DNA of 64,000 bases from Planctomycetota bacterium. Its GTDB lineage: Bacteria > Planctomycetota > Planctomycetia > Pirellulales > Pirellulaceae. The translations under genes and the position numbers were made by a program. Below, piece after piece: positions 35,363 through 45,989 of this stretch (position 1 is the first letter of the stretch; each line of letters starts with the position of its first letter). Under the pieces are notes generated by a model that was not told the origin of the DNA, searched no databases, and was given only the letters and a program-made list of their open reading frames with translations. Location of the stretch: the NCBI GenBank assembly GCA_963204915.1, contig CAUJHS010000071.1, forward strand, positions 62,001-126,000. Reading direction: 5' to 3'.

Positions 35363-36707
35363 TTAACCGCCTAAAACGCGCGGAGTGCTTGTCAAGGTGG
35401 CGACGGGCCCGGGCGGTCGCGTCGGCGTTGCAGGTGAAAGCCGAAACGTCGGCCAACGCGTCAAGCGTGGAGCGTTCATCGAAATGCAGTGGAGAGCCCC
35501 GCCATTGGCAATCAGGCCGCTAACCTCGATTCCGACAACACGCCAACCCGGCATGTGGCGTTGTAAAATCGCGTGGGCGTTTCGCTGTCCGGCCGGGTCG
35601 AGATCGCCGTACGCCGGGGCCAAAATGAGACCGTTCGCGAAGAACACATTCGTGTAGGTTCGCCAATGATCGTCAGACCGCGGCGGCATGGGAATGCGCA
35701 CGACCTTAAGCGGACCGTGGGAGCCGCACTCGAGCAAGCCGTGCCGCATTACGATCCAAAAGCGCCGCGTTGACGGGATCAACAAACGGGTCATACTCGC
35801 CTACGAGAACGGTGTCGGCATTGGCGAAAACCGCAAACATATCAACGTGCCCGGTCGGCTCCCCGACTAACGGCTCTAAGAACAAGGTTTGTTCGGCGCC
35901 AAAGTACTCGCGTAACAAGTCACGCACATGATCTTCCGTGTAACCTCGCTTTTGGTTGCAATCAAGCAGCACCGTCGTGCTTAGACAAACGCCTTGTCCG
36001 TTTGACAACAGGTTACCGCCCTCCATTGCGACCGGCGCCTTAACGGTCGCTACTTGCAATTGAGCGGCGACAATGTGCGGTGCGTGATCATCCCGGGGAC
36101 GGGCGAAGCGTTGATAGTCGGTATCAATGACGACGGCTTGTCCGTCACTGGTCCTCCGTACAAAGAGGGGGCCGTAATCGCGAATCCACATGGTGTCGTG
36201 CGGCGTTTCAACGTAGCGCACGGCATCCGTCGGCAAGCCGCGTTTTCTTAAAATGTCGACGACGACCTGTCGACCCGCATCATCGACCACCAGGGCAGCC
36301 ACATCGACGCGGTGGCGTACCGCGTCGACCACGTCGGCCAGCACGTCGGGAAAAAATGTAGCCAACTCGCCACAACCCAAGAACAGCGTTCCCTGCCGCT
36401 CGAATTCACCCGGCAAACGGTAGTTGATGGGCGCCGGTGCAAGAAGTTCTCCGTCACGCGCGTTGCGCAATCCGGGGTCTTGTGACCAAGTAGGGCCGTG
36501 TCGCGAGGACTGGCTTGAAGGCGGCGAGAAATACCTGTGACCCGCCACGCGGCGGAAGCCGCTTGCGGTTGAGTTAAATACCGACTGCGAGCGGCTCCAG
36601 CCGGCAGGCGAGCCACATGACGGCGGCTCCCATTCTTGGGCAAGAAGCGGACTTGAAAGAAGCACAAGCGCCCACGCCTTCAAAAGGCGCAATGCTCGTT
36701 GCAACAC
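35363..36707 (-). pseudogene. Agmatine deiminase family gene, frameshifted
   Basis: The product would convert agmatine to N-carbamoylputrescine. The upstream frame (36707 to 35706) has a signal peptide, then PADs-like motifs: TMWIRDYGPLFV, AMEGGNLLSNG and GEPTGHVDMFAVFANADTVLVGEYDP. The downstream frame (to 35363) has PLKVVRIPMPP, WRTYTNVFFANGLILAPAYG and GALHCISMN with the catalytic Cys. The frames join perfectly if one A of the AA pair at 35736-35737 is removed, which turns the codons into Arg-Leu-Leu-Glu. The break separates the EGGN and His residues from the Cys, so the protein would be inactive. A sequencing error is possible; the rest of both halves is clean. The start is GTG with no good ribosome site. 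Confidence 0.82.
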
Positions 36708-36865
36708 GGAAGGAATCTTTCGGGAGGGATGCGGTGAAGGATGTTAAGGTGGGAAAAATAGATTTTAGTTTGGGAAAGGCAACTAGTCAAAAGGGGTGGT
36801 TCGAAGATTCTTAAAATAAAAGGGAAACACTTGCTGAATCGCCGCCAGTGCGACTGCCCAAAAAG

Positions 36866-38362
36866 CTATTGTCGCAGGCTATCGGCTTGAGGGATAAGCT
36901 CCACGCAAAGCAGCCGATCATCGCCGCGAACGTACATCAAGCCATGTGAAAGAATTGGCGCTGCCCATGCTGGCGGTTTAAGGAGTGAGTGTGGTCCAAA
37001 TCCAAACAGATTGTCACCTTCGCGGGCTGCTACCGGCTTCCACTCTGACACTAGATCGTATTTTACCGGGGTAGCGCGAAGCAGTCGCAAAACGCCATCT
37101 TCGCTGAGGCAAACGAAATGGCCGTCGACATAGAGCAACGAACACCGCGTCAGTTCTGGCTGAGACCACATCACCTTGCCTGTTTTCCACTCAATGCAAC
37201 GGAGGTCCGCGTTGTACTCGTGGCGACCGCTCGAGCCATAAAGATAACCTTCGTGGTAGACCGCGGTATTCCAGTGAGTTTGCATCGCCTTGTTGCGGCG
37301 CCGCTCGTCGTCTTTCCAAACAATGTCGTATCCCCCAGGGCGAACCTTCAACAGCGAACTGCCGGGACCATACGTTTCGGAAATGAAGACCTCATCGTCG
37401 ACCACAACCGGCGTACTCGCATTGACGCTTTCGAGGATTTCTGCACGCCATGGGTAATGAAAATCGATGTTCCCGGTCGTCGGTTCAAATCCGATCAGAC
37501 CGCCGCGCGCAAATACGAAGCCCCATCGGCGGCCTTTAATCGTCGTGAGCCGCGGCACGGCGTAACTAGCCAACTCGTCCGAGACTTGGTACTTTACCTC
37601 CCCCGTATGCTTGTCGAACGCGACGACGCCTGAACCGTTGCCCTCAACGCGATCGAGCGCGCCTGGTCCGAGATTTTGCGACTCGTCGGGACTTCCGCCA
37701 ACAACTGCAATGAGCAGGTCACCCTCGATCACCGGCGTGCTTCCCACGCCAAAAAAGTTTTGCACGACTCCGAACTTGACGACCGTGTCAACTTTCCAAA
37801 TTAGCTTTCCCTGTTTGGCGTCAAGACAATGTAAGATCCCCTCGGCGCCATACAGATAAACGCGATCACCATCAACGACGGGAGAGCACCGCGGACCGCC
37901 GTTGTAACCGTAAAAGTCTGAGTAATTGGTTGGATAGGCAAATTCCCACAACAGCTCTCCGGTTTTCGCATTGAGTGCATACAGCTTTGATTGATTACCT
38001 TCACGATCAAATTGATAGTATTTACCCTCGGCGACTGAGCCAATTCCATAGCTCTCGCGTAGAGGTCGCTGCCAGACGATTTTCAAACCCTTGAGTGGCC
38101 AAGGCGTGATTATGCCCGTTTCCGCAGATTTGCTATCACCTGTCGGTCCCAGAAAGGCTGGCCAATCGCCCCCCTTAGACGATGGGCGGCTTTTGTCATC
38201 CTCCCCACTCGAGGTAATTGCTTGCGGCCTTACTGGTGTGGATCCTGTAAGGGTGTTGTTCGGTTCTGCAGATTCGGCTGGTCCATTTTCGACCGCACAA
38301 CCTATGGTTCCGAAAACGCCCGTGAACACCAAGATAAACGCCACGCGTATTGTTGATTTCAC
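36866..38362 (-). CDS. PQQ-type beta-propeller lipoprotein
   Basis: This encodes 498 residues from the GTG at 38362, which has AAGGA 8 bases upstream. The N-terminus (VKSTIRVAFILVFTGVFGTI then GC) is a lipoprotein signal with lipobox cysteine, so it should be anchored in a membrane outside the cytoplasm. The rest is a PQQ/BamB-like propeller: DWPAFLGPTGDSKSAETGI, KLYALNAKTGELLWEF, GILHCLDAKQGKLIWKVD, VVAFDKHTGEVKYQVS and RCIEWKTGKVMWSQ. Such propellers bind ligands or partners; no enzymatic residues are apparent. Confidence 0.88.
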   Translation of the reverse strand: MKSTIRVAFILVFTGVFGTIGCAVENGPAESAEPNNTLTGSTPVRPQAITSSGEDDKSRPSSKGGDWPAFLGPTGDSKSAETGIITPWPLKGLKIVWQRPLRESYGIGSVAEGKYYQFDREGNQSKLYALNAKTGELLWEFAYPTNYSDFYGYNGGPRCSPVVDGDRVYLYGAEGILHCLDAKQGKLIWKVDTVVKFGVVQNFFGVGSTPVIEGDLLIAVVGGSPDESQNLGPGALDRVEGNGSGVVAFDKHTGEVKYQVSDELASYAVPRLTTIKGRRWGFVFARGGLIGFEPTTGNIDFHYPWRAEILESVNASTPVVVDDEVFISETYGPGSSLLKVRPGGYDIVWKDDERRRNKAMQTHWNTAVYHEGYLYGSSGRHEYNADLRCIEWKTGKVMWSQPELTRCSLLYVDGHFVCLSEDGVLRLLRATPVKYDLVSEWKPVAAREGDNLFGFGPHSLLKPPAWAAPILSHGLMYVRGDDRLLCVELIPQADSLRQ

Positions 38363-38539
38363 TTTGCAGATCCTTGCGACAGACGGCGCAGCATCAAACA
38401 TCGATGCTGATTAATATAAACCGTGACGTTTTGTGAGCCAATTGTTGGTTCGCCGGGCCAAGATTCGCCGCGCGAAGGCGAATAACCTTTGGGGCGGCTT
38501 GGCGAAATCGCATAAGTGTATGCGCCCCATGGAATTCTA

Positions 38540-38956
38540 ATGTTGGAAGTTACACCGCAAATCGCCATTCCCCTGCAAGAGTTGGATTTTACCTTCTCAC
38601 GGAGTAGCGGGCCGGGCGGACAGAACGTAAATAAGGTCAACTCGAAAGTTACGATGCATTGGTCGGTGGACAAATCCATCCAACTTCCTGAGGGTGTGCG
38701 ACAACGATTCAAGGAGAAATTCCGCAAACGAATCAATAGCGAAGGGCGAGTCGTCATTGTCAGCCAAAGGTATCGTGATCAGGGCCGGAACGTGGCTGAC
38801 TGTATGGACAAGCTGCGAGCCATGATCATTGAGGTGCTTACGCCTCCTCGAAAACGAACCAAGACAAAACCGACGCGAGGCTCGAAAGAGCGGCGTCTGC
38901 GCGAAAAAAAAGCCGCTTCGACGAAGAAACAATTACGTCGGGCGCCTAACGAATAA
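38540..38956 (+). CDS. arfB: Alternative ribosome-rescue peptidyl-tRNA hydrolase ArfB
   Basis: ArfB enters the empty mRNA channel of stalled ribosomes and releases the peptide. The 138-residue protein has the catalytic GGQ in SSGPGGQNVNKVNSKV (near residues 24-39) and the basic tail KKKAASTKKQLRR-type helix that reads the empty channel. The ATG at 38540, with GGA upstream, was chosen over a GTG at 38516. No tmRNA gene was seen in the window, so nothing can be said about backup roles. Confidence 0.92.
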   Translation: MLEVTPQIAIPLQELDFTFSRSSGPGGQNVNKVNSKVTMHWSVDKSIQLPEGVRQRFKEKFRKRINSEGRVVIVSQRYRDQGRNVADCMDKLRAMIIEVLTPPRKRTKTKPTRGSKERRLREKKAASTKKQLRRAPNE

Positions 38957-39023
38957 ACATGTAGCGCTGCCGGAGAATAGGCGCATTATCGAAACCCAAG
39001 AATCCCGTGCCAAGGAATTGATT

Positions 39024-39344
39024 ATGTTTGGTAAACCGGAATGGTTTCAACAAACCGCATGCTGCCGAGCCGTAACGCCGGTCGTTGGAAAGGGTTGGCT
39101 TTACGTCGCGGGGTTAGGGGCGTTCATCGTATTGCCCACGGCGGCGCTTGCGTTGACCGGCCGCGTTTTTCCAGAGGCAGTGATCTGGTTGGCCGCTTCC
39201 AGCGTCGCATTTTTGTGGGAGGTTCGCGACATTCGCCGCCAGTTGCAAGCGGCGCGCGATCGTACCTTGTTTTACATTCGGGACGAGGAACAAGAGTCTC
39301 CCGAGCTGGCCACACGTCACTTTGACTTGAAACTACGTGGTTGA
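39024..39344 (+). CDS. Small two-span membrane protein, unknown
   Basis: This encodes 106 residues from the ATG at 39024, with AAGGA 7 bases upstream. Membrane segments are near residues 26-48 ([20 protein letters not shown]) and 52-70 ([16 protein letters not shown]). The C-terminal 35 residues are charged ([20 protein letters not shown]). No family recognised. Its stop overlaps the udgB start by one base (TGATG), which suggests translational coupling. An upstream extension of the frame overlaps arfB and is rejected. Confidence 0.62.
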   Translation: MFGKPEWFQQTACCRAVTPVVGKGWLYVAGLGAFIVLPTAALALTGRVFPEAVIWLAASSVAFLWEVRDIRRQLQAARDRTLFYIRDEEQESPELATRHFDLKLRG

Positions 39345-40027
39345 TGGATCGTTGGTCGCGTTTAAACTCGCAGGTCGTCGCGTGCGCCAAGTGCCCGCGG
39401 TTGCGGGAGTATTGCGAAGGGGTGGCCAAGGTCAAACGCCGTGCATACTTGAATTGGGACTATTGGGGAAAACCGGTTCCGAATTTTGGTGATCCTACGG
39501 CCCGACTCTTGATCGTGGGTTTGGCGCCGGCCGCCCACGGGGCGAACCGCACCGGGCGGCTATTTACCGGCGATCGGAGCGGCGACTGGTTGTATCGGGC
39601 TTTACATAAGGCCGGATTCGCCAATCGTCCGGATGCCACCTCGGTGGACGACGGGCTGACGTTGTACGACTGCGCGATTACGGCAGTCTGTCATTGCGCC
39701 CCGCCAGATAATAAACCCACCTCAGGCGAACTTGCCCAATGTCAGCTCTGGTTGGAGCGAACGCTCGATCTCGTTCAGCCGCGCGTGTTGCTTGCGCTGG
39801 GGCAAATCGCTTGGAATGAAACCGTATCGCACCTCTTGCGATGCGGATGGCTGGCGGGCAAACGTCCCAAGTTCCGTCATGGGGCTTTAACGCCGCTTGT
39901 CCAGGAACGATGGTTGGCAGGAAGTTACCATCCAAGTCAACAAAACACGTTCACGGGGCGTTTGACTGAGCCGATGTTTGACGAGGTTTTTTCAAGGATT
40001 GTAACCCTGCTTAACGTCTCCGCCTGA
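39344..40027 (+). CDS. udgB: Family 5 uracil-DNA glycosylase (UdgB type)
   Basis: Removes uracil, and in this family also hypoxanthine and other deaminated bases, from DNA. The 227-residue protein has the iron-sulfur start CAKCP (Cys14 and Cys17), [20 protein letters not shown], the motif [13 protein letters not shown], and the second motif SYHPSQQN. Later cysteines (VCHCAPP and QCQLWLE) complete the 4Fe-4S set. Length and motif order fit family 5 rather than family 4. The start ATG at 39344 overlaps the upstream stop. Confidence 0.87.
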   Translation: MDRWSRLNSQVVACAKCPRLREYCEGVAKVKRRAYLNWDYWGKPVPNFGDPTARLLIVGLAPAAHGANRTGRLFTGDRSGDWLYRALHKAGFANRPDATSVDDGLTLYDCAITAVCHCAPPDNKPTSGELAQCQLWLERTLDLVQPRVLLALGQIAWNETVSHLLRCGWLAGKRPKFRHGALTPLVQERWLAGSYHPSQQNTFTGRLTEPMFDEVFSRIVTLLNVSA

Positions 40028-40205
40028 CGGCTGCCTACGGTAAGAGGCAACGAATTGGCGAAATCGAAAACTGAACCAGTCTTGGCGTCGTCACGGGGTT
40101 CGGGTTGTCGTTTGCGATGCGCAATTCTAGAATGCAACGGAATTCGGAAGTTGAATCGGTTGTGCCAGTTAGGTGAAGTTCGAGGACGCCAGGCGGCGGG
40201 TTCGC

Positions 40206-41366
40206 ATGAGCTTGCAGGCAAAAAACGTCGCCATCCTTGGCTCCACGGGCAGTATTGGCGTCAACACGCGCGAGGTGATCCGGGCTTCGCAAGGGCGGTT
40301 TCATACGATCGCCATGACCGCACACACGCAGTTGGCGGAATTGGTGGCCCAAGCCCAACAGGACCGACCGAAGTGGGTTGTCGCCACGTCACCCAGCGCG
40401 GCACAGGGTTTCGATTTCACGAATCTTCCGTGTGAAACAGAACTAATCGTTGGAGCGGAAGGCGTTGAACGGGTGGTAACCGCGCCCGAGGTAGATATTG
40501 TTGTCGCGGCGATGGTCGGCAGCGCTGGACTTCGTGGCGCCTGGGCCGCCTTAAATGCGGGAAAAACGGTCGCGTTGGCCAATAAAGAAACGTTGGTTAT
40601 GGCGGGTCCTTTGGTGATGGATTTGTGCCAACGGCGTGGGGCCTGCCTTTTGCCGGTCGACAGCGAGCACAGTGCTATTTTTCAGGCCCTTCGCGCGGGG
40701 GAGAAACGCGAAGTGCGGCGAATTGTGTTGACCGCCAGTGGCGGACCATTTCGTCGATATTCGAAAGATCAATTGCGTCAGGTCACCGTTGAACAAGCGC
40801 TAAACCACCCGAATTGGGAGATGGGTCCGAAGATAACGGTTGATTCGGCTACCATGATGAATAAGGCGCTGGAAATCATCGAAGCTCGCTGGTTATTCGA
40901 CCTCCCCCCCGAACAAATCGCCGTCGTGGTTCACCCCCAATCGGTGGTCCATTCGATGGTTGAGTTTATCGATGGCTCGGTGGTGGCGCAATTGAGCCCT
41001 CCCGATATGAAACTCCCCATCCAATATGCATTGTCCTGGCCGGAACGTTTGATTGGACCGGCCGCACGGGTTGATTGGACCACGACTTGGTCGCTGGACT
41101 TCGAACCACCCGACCTGGAGCGTTTTCCTGCGTTACTGTTGGGATATGATACAGCGCGGGCCGGCGGCACCGCGGGCGCTGTATTGAATGCCGCGAACGA
41201 AGCGGCTGTTGCTGCGTTTTTGGATCGTCGTCTGCCTTTTCACGAGATCGTTCCGGCATGCCGGGCGGTTCTTGAACAACACACATACGACGCTCAGCCT
41301 CCGCTCTCGCGTTTGCTAGAGTTGGACGCTTGGGCGCGTCAGGAGATTACCAAGTGGATAGCGTAG
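40206..41366 (+). CDS. dxr: 1-deoxy-D-xylulose 5-phosphate reductoisomerase
   Basis: Dxr converts 1-deoxyxylulose 5-phosphate to MEP with NADPH, the second step of the MEP isoprenoid pathway. The 386-residue protein has [13 protein letters not shown] at residues 8-20 for [30 protein letters not shown] for the metal site, [33 protein letters not shown] and [15 protein letters not shown]. The ATG at 40206 was chosen over a GTG at 40173. The stop overlaps the next start. IspH of the same pathway is at 60973-61908 but not adjacent. Confidence 0.96.
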   Translation: MSLQAKNVAILGSTGSIGVNTREVIRASQGRFHTIAMTAHTQLAELVAQAQQDRPKWVVATSPSAAQGFDFTNLPCETELIVGAEGVERVVTAPEVDIVVAAMVGSAGLRGAWAALNAGKTVALANKETLVMAGPLVMDLCQRRGACLLPVDSEHSAIFQALRAGEKREVRRIVLTASGGPFRRYSKDQLRQVTVEQALNHPNWEMGPKITVDSATMMNKALEIIEARWLFDLPPEQIAVVVHPQSVVHSMVEFIDGSVVAQLSPPDMKLPIQYALSWPERLIGPAARVDWTTTWSLDFEPPDLERFPALLLGYDTARAGGTAGAVLNAANEAAVAAFLDRRLPFHEIVPACRAVLEQHTYDAQPPLSRLLELDAWARQEITKWIA

Positions 41367-43573
41367 TTCCCGAGTTCCTGCTGAGTGCATTGAACTTACT
41401 TTGGGTTATCGCCAAAGTGGCGTTGGGCATAGGTTTTGTCATTTTCGTGCACGAACTAGGGCACTTCCTCGCGGCCAAGTATTGCGGCGTTAAAGTCGAG
41501 AAGTTTCTCGTCGGGTTTGACGTACCGATCAAAATCGGGCCGTTTGAATTGCCGCGCACACTTTGGCGGAAGCAATGGGGCGAAACGTTATACGCCATTG
41601 GAGTGATCCCCCTGGGCGGCTATGTGAAAATGCTAGGACAAGACGATAATCCCTCGAATTATCAGCAGGAAGCCGAACGTACCAAACTTCCGTCCCATCG
41701 CCATGAAGATGTAATCGACGGGGGAATGGTCGCCGTCGGAATGCGGGGCGACGAGCGCGGCGAACATGTTGAACCCTTGGAAGCAGTCGGGCAACACGGT
41801 GAAGAGGATCGCGGCGCCATTGACCCGCGCAGCTACACCGCCAAGAGCGTGCCGCAGCGCATGCTAATCATCTCGGCCGGCGTCATTATGAACGTCATCT
41901 TCGCGGTACTTATGGGCGCCGCGGCGTACGGTTTGGGCGTGGCGGAAATGCCTGCCGTTATTGCGGGCACCGCGCCAGGCAGCCCCGCTTGGATCGGGAG
42001 CGATCAATGGGGAGAGCTGGCGCACCTTCAAGCTGGCGACCGAATCGTGCAGATCGGCCGTGAAGGCGAACCGTACGACCATTTGCGGTTCGATAAGGAT
42101 GTGATGCTACACATCTTTCTGAATGGAGCGGATCAGAATCTCGACTTGCTCATCGACCGCGACGGCAAACGCGAGTGGGCCTCGGTTCGTCCAACCGTGG
42201 CCGACAAAACCGTCGCAAAACCGCGCGCCACGATCGGCATCGAGTTGCCTCGCGCGTTGACGTTAGGAACCCCTCCGACACGCGAACACTTACCGGCGGC
42301 GAAAACCGATACAGCCTTTGCCGCACAGGACAAAATTGTGGCCGTTAACGGAGAAGCCGTTGAAGGTTATCCTCAGTTCCAACGCCTCTTAGCGCGGCAT
42401 TTGGATAAGCCCCTTGTGCTGACCGTTGAGCGCGTGAATGAGAACGCGGAAGATGGCAAGGAAGTGATCGAGCGTTTCGACATCTCCGTTGCGCCGAATC
42501 CGCTTCGCACGTTCGGGTTGGAAATGCAAGCCGGTCCTCTGACCGCGGTGCAAACCGACTCACCCGCCGACCGCGCGGGATTGAAGCCGGGGGATATTCT
42601 CCTTTCCATCGACGATCAGCCGATCGGCGATCCCATGACGCTCGGCCAACGTTTGCAGAAGCGGATCGGTGAAGAAGTCAAGATAACGGTTCAACGCGGC
42701 GCACAGCAGGTTCAACTTACCGTTACGCCGCGCGAACCTCAGCAAACCGCAGGACCTTACGCCCCCAATTATCCCGTGGGCATCGAAGAAATCGGTGTTG
42801 CGTTTCATGTGTTGCACGAGATCGCCGGAGTCGAACCGGGCAGCGCTGCAGAAAAGGCGGGCCTGGCGGCAGGAGACCGGCTGAAGCGAGTTGAGTTTAT
42901 TCCATCAAACGAGGAGCAAGCAAAGAAAGAAGCTAGTTTCTTGGGCGAGGATTACGTCGAACCTATTCCGCTGGATGACGACCACCGAAATTGGGCCTAC
43001 GTGCATTCGATGGTGCAGTCGCTTTTGCCAGACACCCAGGTAAAAATAACGTTCGATCGTGACCAGAAAACCGACTCGGTTATCGTGTCGCCGACCAGTT
43101 CACCTGACCACTTCAACCCGGAACGTGGCTTGGTTTTGACGTATAAATTCGACACGCACTCTGCATCCTCCTTTGGTGACGCGCTCTGGCTTGGTTATCG
43201 AGAAACCAAAGAACGACTCATGGAAGTTGTGACCGTCTTGTGGAAGCTTGTGAGCGGTCAATTGTCGATCACGAACCTGGCCGGTCCGGGTCGCATCGCC
43301 TACGTGGCCGGCGCAGAAGCGTCTCAAGGCATCGGCAATTTATTGATCTTTTTGACGTTTTTGAGTGTGAACCTTGCCGTGGTCAACTCTCTGCCGATTC
43401 CGGTCTTGGACGGCGGTCATTTTTTCTTCCTTATGTGGGAGGGAATTTTCGGCCGACCCGTCTCCGAAAAATGGATCGTGCGTCTGACCTTCGCAGGGTT
43501 GATCTTTTTGCTAGGTTTGATGGTATTCGTCACCACGATGGACATTGGCTGGTTTGCCGGGATTGTGCAATAA
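41354..43573 (+). CDS. rseP: RseP-like site-2 membrane zinc protease
   Basis: This intramembrane protease would cut anti-sigma factors or signal-peptide remnants. The 739-residue protein starts at the GTG at 41354 with AGGAG upstream and overlaps dxr by 13 bases. HELGHF at residues 33-38 is the HEXXH zinc site, and [13 protein letters not shown] near the end supplies the third ligand. The middle has at least two PDZ domains ([20 protein letters not shown] and [17 protein letters not shown]), and there is an unusual soluble insertion around residues 100-155 ([19 protein letters not shown]). It is about 300 residues longer than RseP of proteobacteria. Confidence 0.9.
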   Translation: MDSVVPEFLLSALNLLWVIAKVALGIGFVIFVHELGHFLAAKYCGVKVEKFLVGFDVPIKIGPFELPRTLWRKQWGETLYAIGVIPLGGYVKMLGQDDNPSNYQQEAERTKLPSHRHEDVIDGGMVAVGMRGDERGEHVEPLEAVGQHGEEDRGAIDPRSYTAKSVPQRMLIISAGVIMNVIFAVLMGAAAYGLGVAEMPAVIAGTAPGSPAWIGSDQWGELAHLQAGDRIVQIGREGEPYDHLRFDKDVMLHIFLNGADQNLDLLIDRDGKREWASVRPTVADKTVAKPRATIGIELPRALTLGTPPTREHLPAAKTDTAFAAQDKIVAVNGEAVEGYPQFQRLLARHLDKPLVLTVERVNENAEDGKEVIERFDISVAPNPLRTFGLEMQAGPLTAVQTDSPADRAGLKPGDILLSIDDQPIGDPMTLGQRLQKRIGEEVKITVQRGAQQVQLTVTPREPQQTAGPYAPNYPVGIEEIGVAFHVLHEIAGVEPGSAAEKAGLAAGDRLKRVEFIPSNEEQAKKEASFLGEDYVEPIPLDDDHRNWAYVHSMVQSLLPDTQVKITFDRDQKTDSVIVSPTSSPDHFNPERGLVLTYKFDTHSASSFGDALWLGYRETKERLMEVVTVLWKLVSGQLSITNLAGPGRIAYVAGAEASQGIGNLLIFLTFLSVNLAVVNSLPIPVLDGGHFFFLMWEGIFGRPVSEKWIVRLTFAGLIFLLGLMVFVTTMDIGWFAGIVQ

Positions 43574-43643
43574 GCGTTCACCCTAGGAACGCCCGAGCCA
43601 CGTCGCATGTAGGTAGGGAGTCATCAACGCACATTTCCACGAT

Positions 43644-44327
43644 GTGAAAGCTGTGCTGTTCGATGCGGTGGGAACTTTGATCCAACCGCATCCCTCGGCA
43701 GCTCAAACGTATCAACAAATGGGCAAGAAGCACGGTGTGGACCTGCCCATGGAGGTCGTTCGCCAACGCTTTGGGGCGGCATTCGCCAAAGCGTTCGCTG
43801 ATGCACGCTCCGCCGCGACAAGTCATGCGACGGAATACGCCAAGTGGCGATCCGTGGTTAGCGAAGTCTTTGCAGACGCCGCCGCGCCAGTCGACTTATT
43901 GTTCTCTGATCTTTGGCGGCACTTTGGTCAGAGTGAAAGCTGGCGTCTCTACCCCGATGCGGCGCCTGTTTGGCGTCAAGTCACAGCAGCCGGTTACCGG
44001 GTGGGCATTGCGTCCAATTTCGACGAACGGCTTCGCTGCGTGCTTTCCGGTTTGCCACCGTTGGATACTTGCGACCAGGTTTTTCACTCATCGCACGTTG
44101 GCTTTGCCAAGCCACATCCCCGGTTTTTCAATTCGGTCAGCCAGTTGCTCAAACTGCCGCCGCATGAAATTCTTTTGATTGGCGACGACTGGCGCAACGA
44201 TGTGCAGGGCGCCTCCGCAGCGGGTTGGCGCTCCGTCTTTCTCGATCGCACGTGCAAAGAGGACCGATCCGGAGTGATTCACAGCTTATTCGATCTAATT
44301 CCGCTACTGAACCTGGCCTCCCCCTAG
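43644..44327 (+). CDS. HAD-superfamily hydrolase
   Basis: This encodes 227 residues with motif I VLFDAVGTL (nucleophile Asp7; the second acidic residue is replaced by Val, as seen in some HDHD3-like members), motif II GIASNFD, and KPHPRFF plus LLIGDDWRNDVQGASAAGW as motifs III and IV. Most such proteins are phosphatases for small substrates. The start is a GTG at 43644 with GGAG not close; an ATG at 43642 is out of frame. It follows rseP by 70 bases. Confidence 0.87.
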   Translation: MKAVLFDAVGTLIQPHPSAAQTYQQMGKKHGVDLPMEVVRQRFGAAFAKAFADARSAATSHATEYAKWRSVVSEVFADAAAPVDLLFSDLWRHFGQSESWRLYPDAAPVWRQVTAAGYRVGIASNFDERLRCVLSGLPPLDTCDQVFHSSHVGFAKPHPRFFNSVSQLLKLPPHEILLIGDDWRNDVQGASAAGWRSVFLDRTCKEDRSGVIHSLFDLIPLLNLASP

Positions 44328-44368
44328 TCGGGTTCTGTGGGGGTTCTTCTCTCATGTTAGAAGGAAGG

Positions 44369-44397
44369 TTGTACAAATCAGCGATTTTTGATATGAT
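44369..44397 (+). promoter_or_regulatory. Probable sigma-70 promoter of the DUF1501 gene
   Basis: TTGTAC at 44369-44374 and TATGAT at 44392-44397 are separated by 17 bases. They lie 65 bases before the DUF1501 start and in the right orientation. Confidence 0.6.
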
Positions 44398-44462
44398 TCG
44401 GCGTTGATGGCCGGTTAAAATTAGGCCCTCGACGGTTTGTTCCCGCCTTCCAGGAAAACTGC

Positions 44463-45824
44463 ATGCTCACCATCCTCGGCAAACCGAATCAGCGAAGCGG
44501 ATTCTGTGATGGCGTCTCACGCCGCGACTTTCTTCAAATTGGCGGTCTCGTGATGGGCGGGGCCACTTTGCCGCAAATTCTTGCAGCCGAGGAGAAGGCT
44601 GGCGTGGGAAGGTCGCATAAGGCGATCATCAACGTGTTCCTGCCCGGTGGGCCGCCGCATCAGGACATGTGGGACGTGAAGGTCGATGCCCCTTCGGAGG
44701 TCCGAGGCGAGTTTCAACCCATCAAGACGAACGTGTCGGGTATCGAGGTCTGCGAACTGTTCCCACGCATTGCGGCGATGATGGATAAGTTCGTGCCGAT
44801 CCGTACGATTGTCGGCGCGAATGGCGCTCATTATTCCCATCAGTGCATTACTGGCCGCCCAGAAAACCCAGCTCCAGCGGGTGGCTGGCCTTCTATGGGC
44901 GCTTGGGTCTCTCGCTTTCAAGGTCCGGTGAAACCCGCCGTGCCGCCCCATGTATCGTTGTTTTACAAGTCCGATCACGCGCCGTGGGGTTACCCGGGCC
45001 AAGGCGGATTCTTGGGTGTAGCGCACGCGCCATTCAATCTCGTCGGCGGACGCAATGAGACGTCAAAGACCGAGAACATGGTTCTTCAAGGGATTACTCT
45101 CGAACGACTCCAAGACCGGCGCGCGCTGCTCACGTCGTTCGATCAATTCCGCCGCGAAGCCGATACTTCGGGCGCTATGAACGGGCTCGACAGCTTTACC
45201 GAACAAGCCATTGGAATTCTCACATCGTCCAAATTGGCCGACGCCATGGACGTTTCCAAGGAAGACCCTGCAGTCGTCGAGCGTTATGGTCCCGAGAACC
45301 CGCAGTTCCACGCCGACGGGGCGCCGCGAATGACTCGTAACTTCCTCATCGCACGACGGTTGGTTGAAGCCGGCGCGCGTGTGGTGTCGTTGAACTTCAG
45401 CCGATGGGACTGGCACGGGTCGAACTTCAAAATTGCCCGGGTCGAAATGCCCCTACTCGACGCTGCGGTGTCTGCACTTGTGCAAGACCTGCATGAACGC
45501 GGCCTGGATCGTGACGTATCGGTCGTGGTTTGGGGCGAGTTCGGTCGCACTCCCAAAATCAACAATGACGCGGGACGCGATCACTGGCCGCAAGTCTCTT
45601 GTGCTCTGCTGGCCGGGGGTGGAATGCGAACGGGCCAAGTGATTGGTCAGACGAACCGCCTCGGAGAGCACCCGATCGAGCGCCCCGTCACGTTCCAAGA
45701 AGTCTTCGCCACCCTTTACACGAATTTAGGCTTGGACTTGAACGCGGTACGAGAGTTCGACTTGCGAGGTCGACCGTATAACTTGGTCGATTCCGGCGTT
45801 CAGCCGTTGCGAGAGCTAGTGTAA
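44463..45824 (+). CDS. DUF1501 protein with twin-arginine signal
   Basis: This encodes 453 residues. SRRDFLQIGG at 19-28 is a twin-arginine export signal. The rest is a sulfatase/alkaline phosphatase-like fold of the DUF1501 group: KAIINVFLPGGPPHQDMWDVK, GEFQPIKTNVSGIEVCELFP, RTIVGANGAHYSHQCITGRP, WGEFGRTPKINNDAGRDHWP. DUF1501 genes are hugely expanded in planctomycetes, often beside DUF1549 cytochromes; here no such partner is adjacent. Function unknown. Confidence 0.92.
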   Translation: MLTILGKPNQRSGFCDGVSRRDFLQIGGLVMGGATLPQILAAEEKAGVGRSHKAIINVFLPGGPPHQDMWDVKVDAPSEVRGEFQPIKTNVSGIEVCELFPRIAAMMDKFVPIRTIVGANGAHYSHQCITGRPENPAPAGGWPSMGAWVSRFQGPVKPAVPPHVSLFYKSDHAPWGYPGQGGFLGVAHAPFNLVGGRNETSKTENMVLQGITLERLQDRRALLTSFDQFRREADTSGAMNGLDSFTEQAIGILTSSKLADAMDVSKEDPAVVERYGPENPQFHADGAPRMTRNFLIARRLVEAGARVVSLNFSRWDWHGSNFKIARVEMPLLDAAVSALVQDLHERGLDRDVSVVVWGEFGRTPKINNDAGRDHWPQVSCALLAGGGMRTGQVIGQTNRLGEHPIERPVTFQEVFATLYTNLGLDLNAVREFDLRGRPYNLVDSGVQPLRELV

Positions 45825-45849
45825 GGTCGCGCGGTCATCCGTAAACACG

Positions 45850-45879
45850 AAAGACGCTCGCCATGCGAGCGTCTTTTTT
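45850..45879 (+). terminator. Intrinsic terminator after the DUF1501 gene
   Basis: AAGACGCTCG at 45851-45860 pairs with CGAGCGTCTT at 45866-45875, with a 5-base loop and six T from 45874. It ends transcription 26 bases after the DUF1501 stop. It may also work weakly on the other strand for speA, where only three T follow. Confidence 0.92.
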
Positions 45880-45989
45880 CGTTAAAGGGATGATTTCCTA
45901 CGTAATCTTTGACAGTGCGATGGGGTGCGACTGGTCCTTCACGAAGCCGTTTTCCAGCCATGCCGGGAAAAGGCCGAATCGGCCGCGAC

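Noticed and set aside
38829-39023. N-terminal extension of the small membrane protein
   Set aside because: It lies inside arfB in another frame; the ATG at 39024 has AAGGA upstream.
44328-44360. Terminator after the HAD gene
   Set aside because: CCCCC and GGGGG could pair over a 14-base loop but the following sequence (TTCTTCTC) is a weak T-run; left out as too uncertain.
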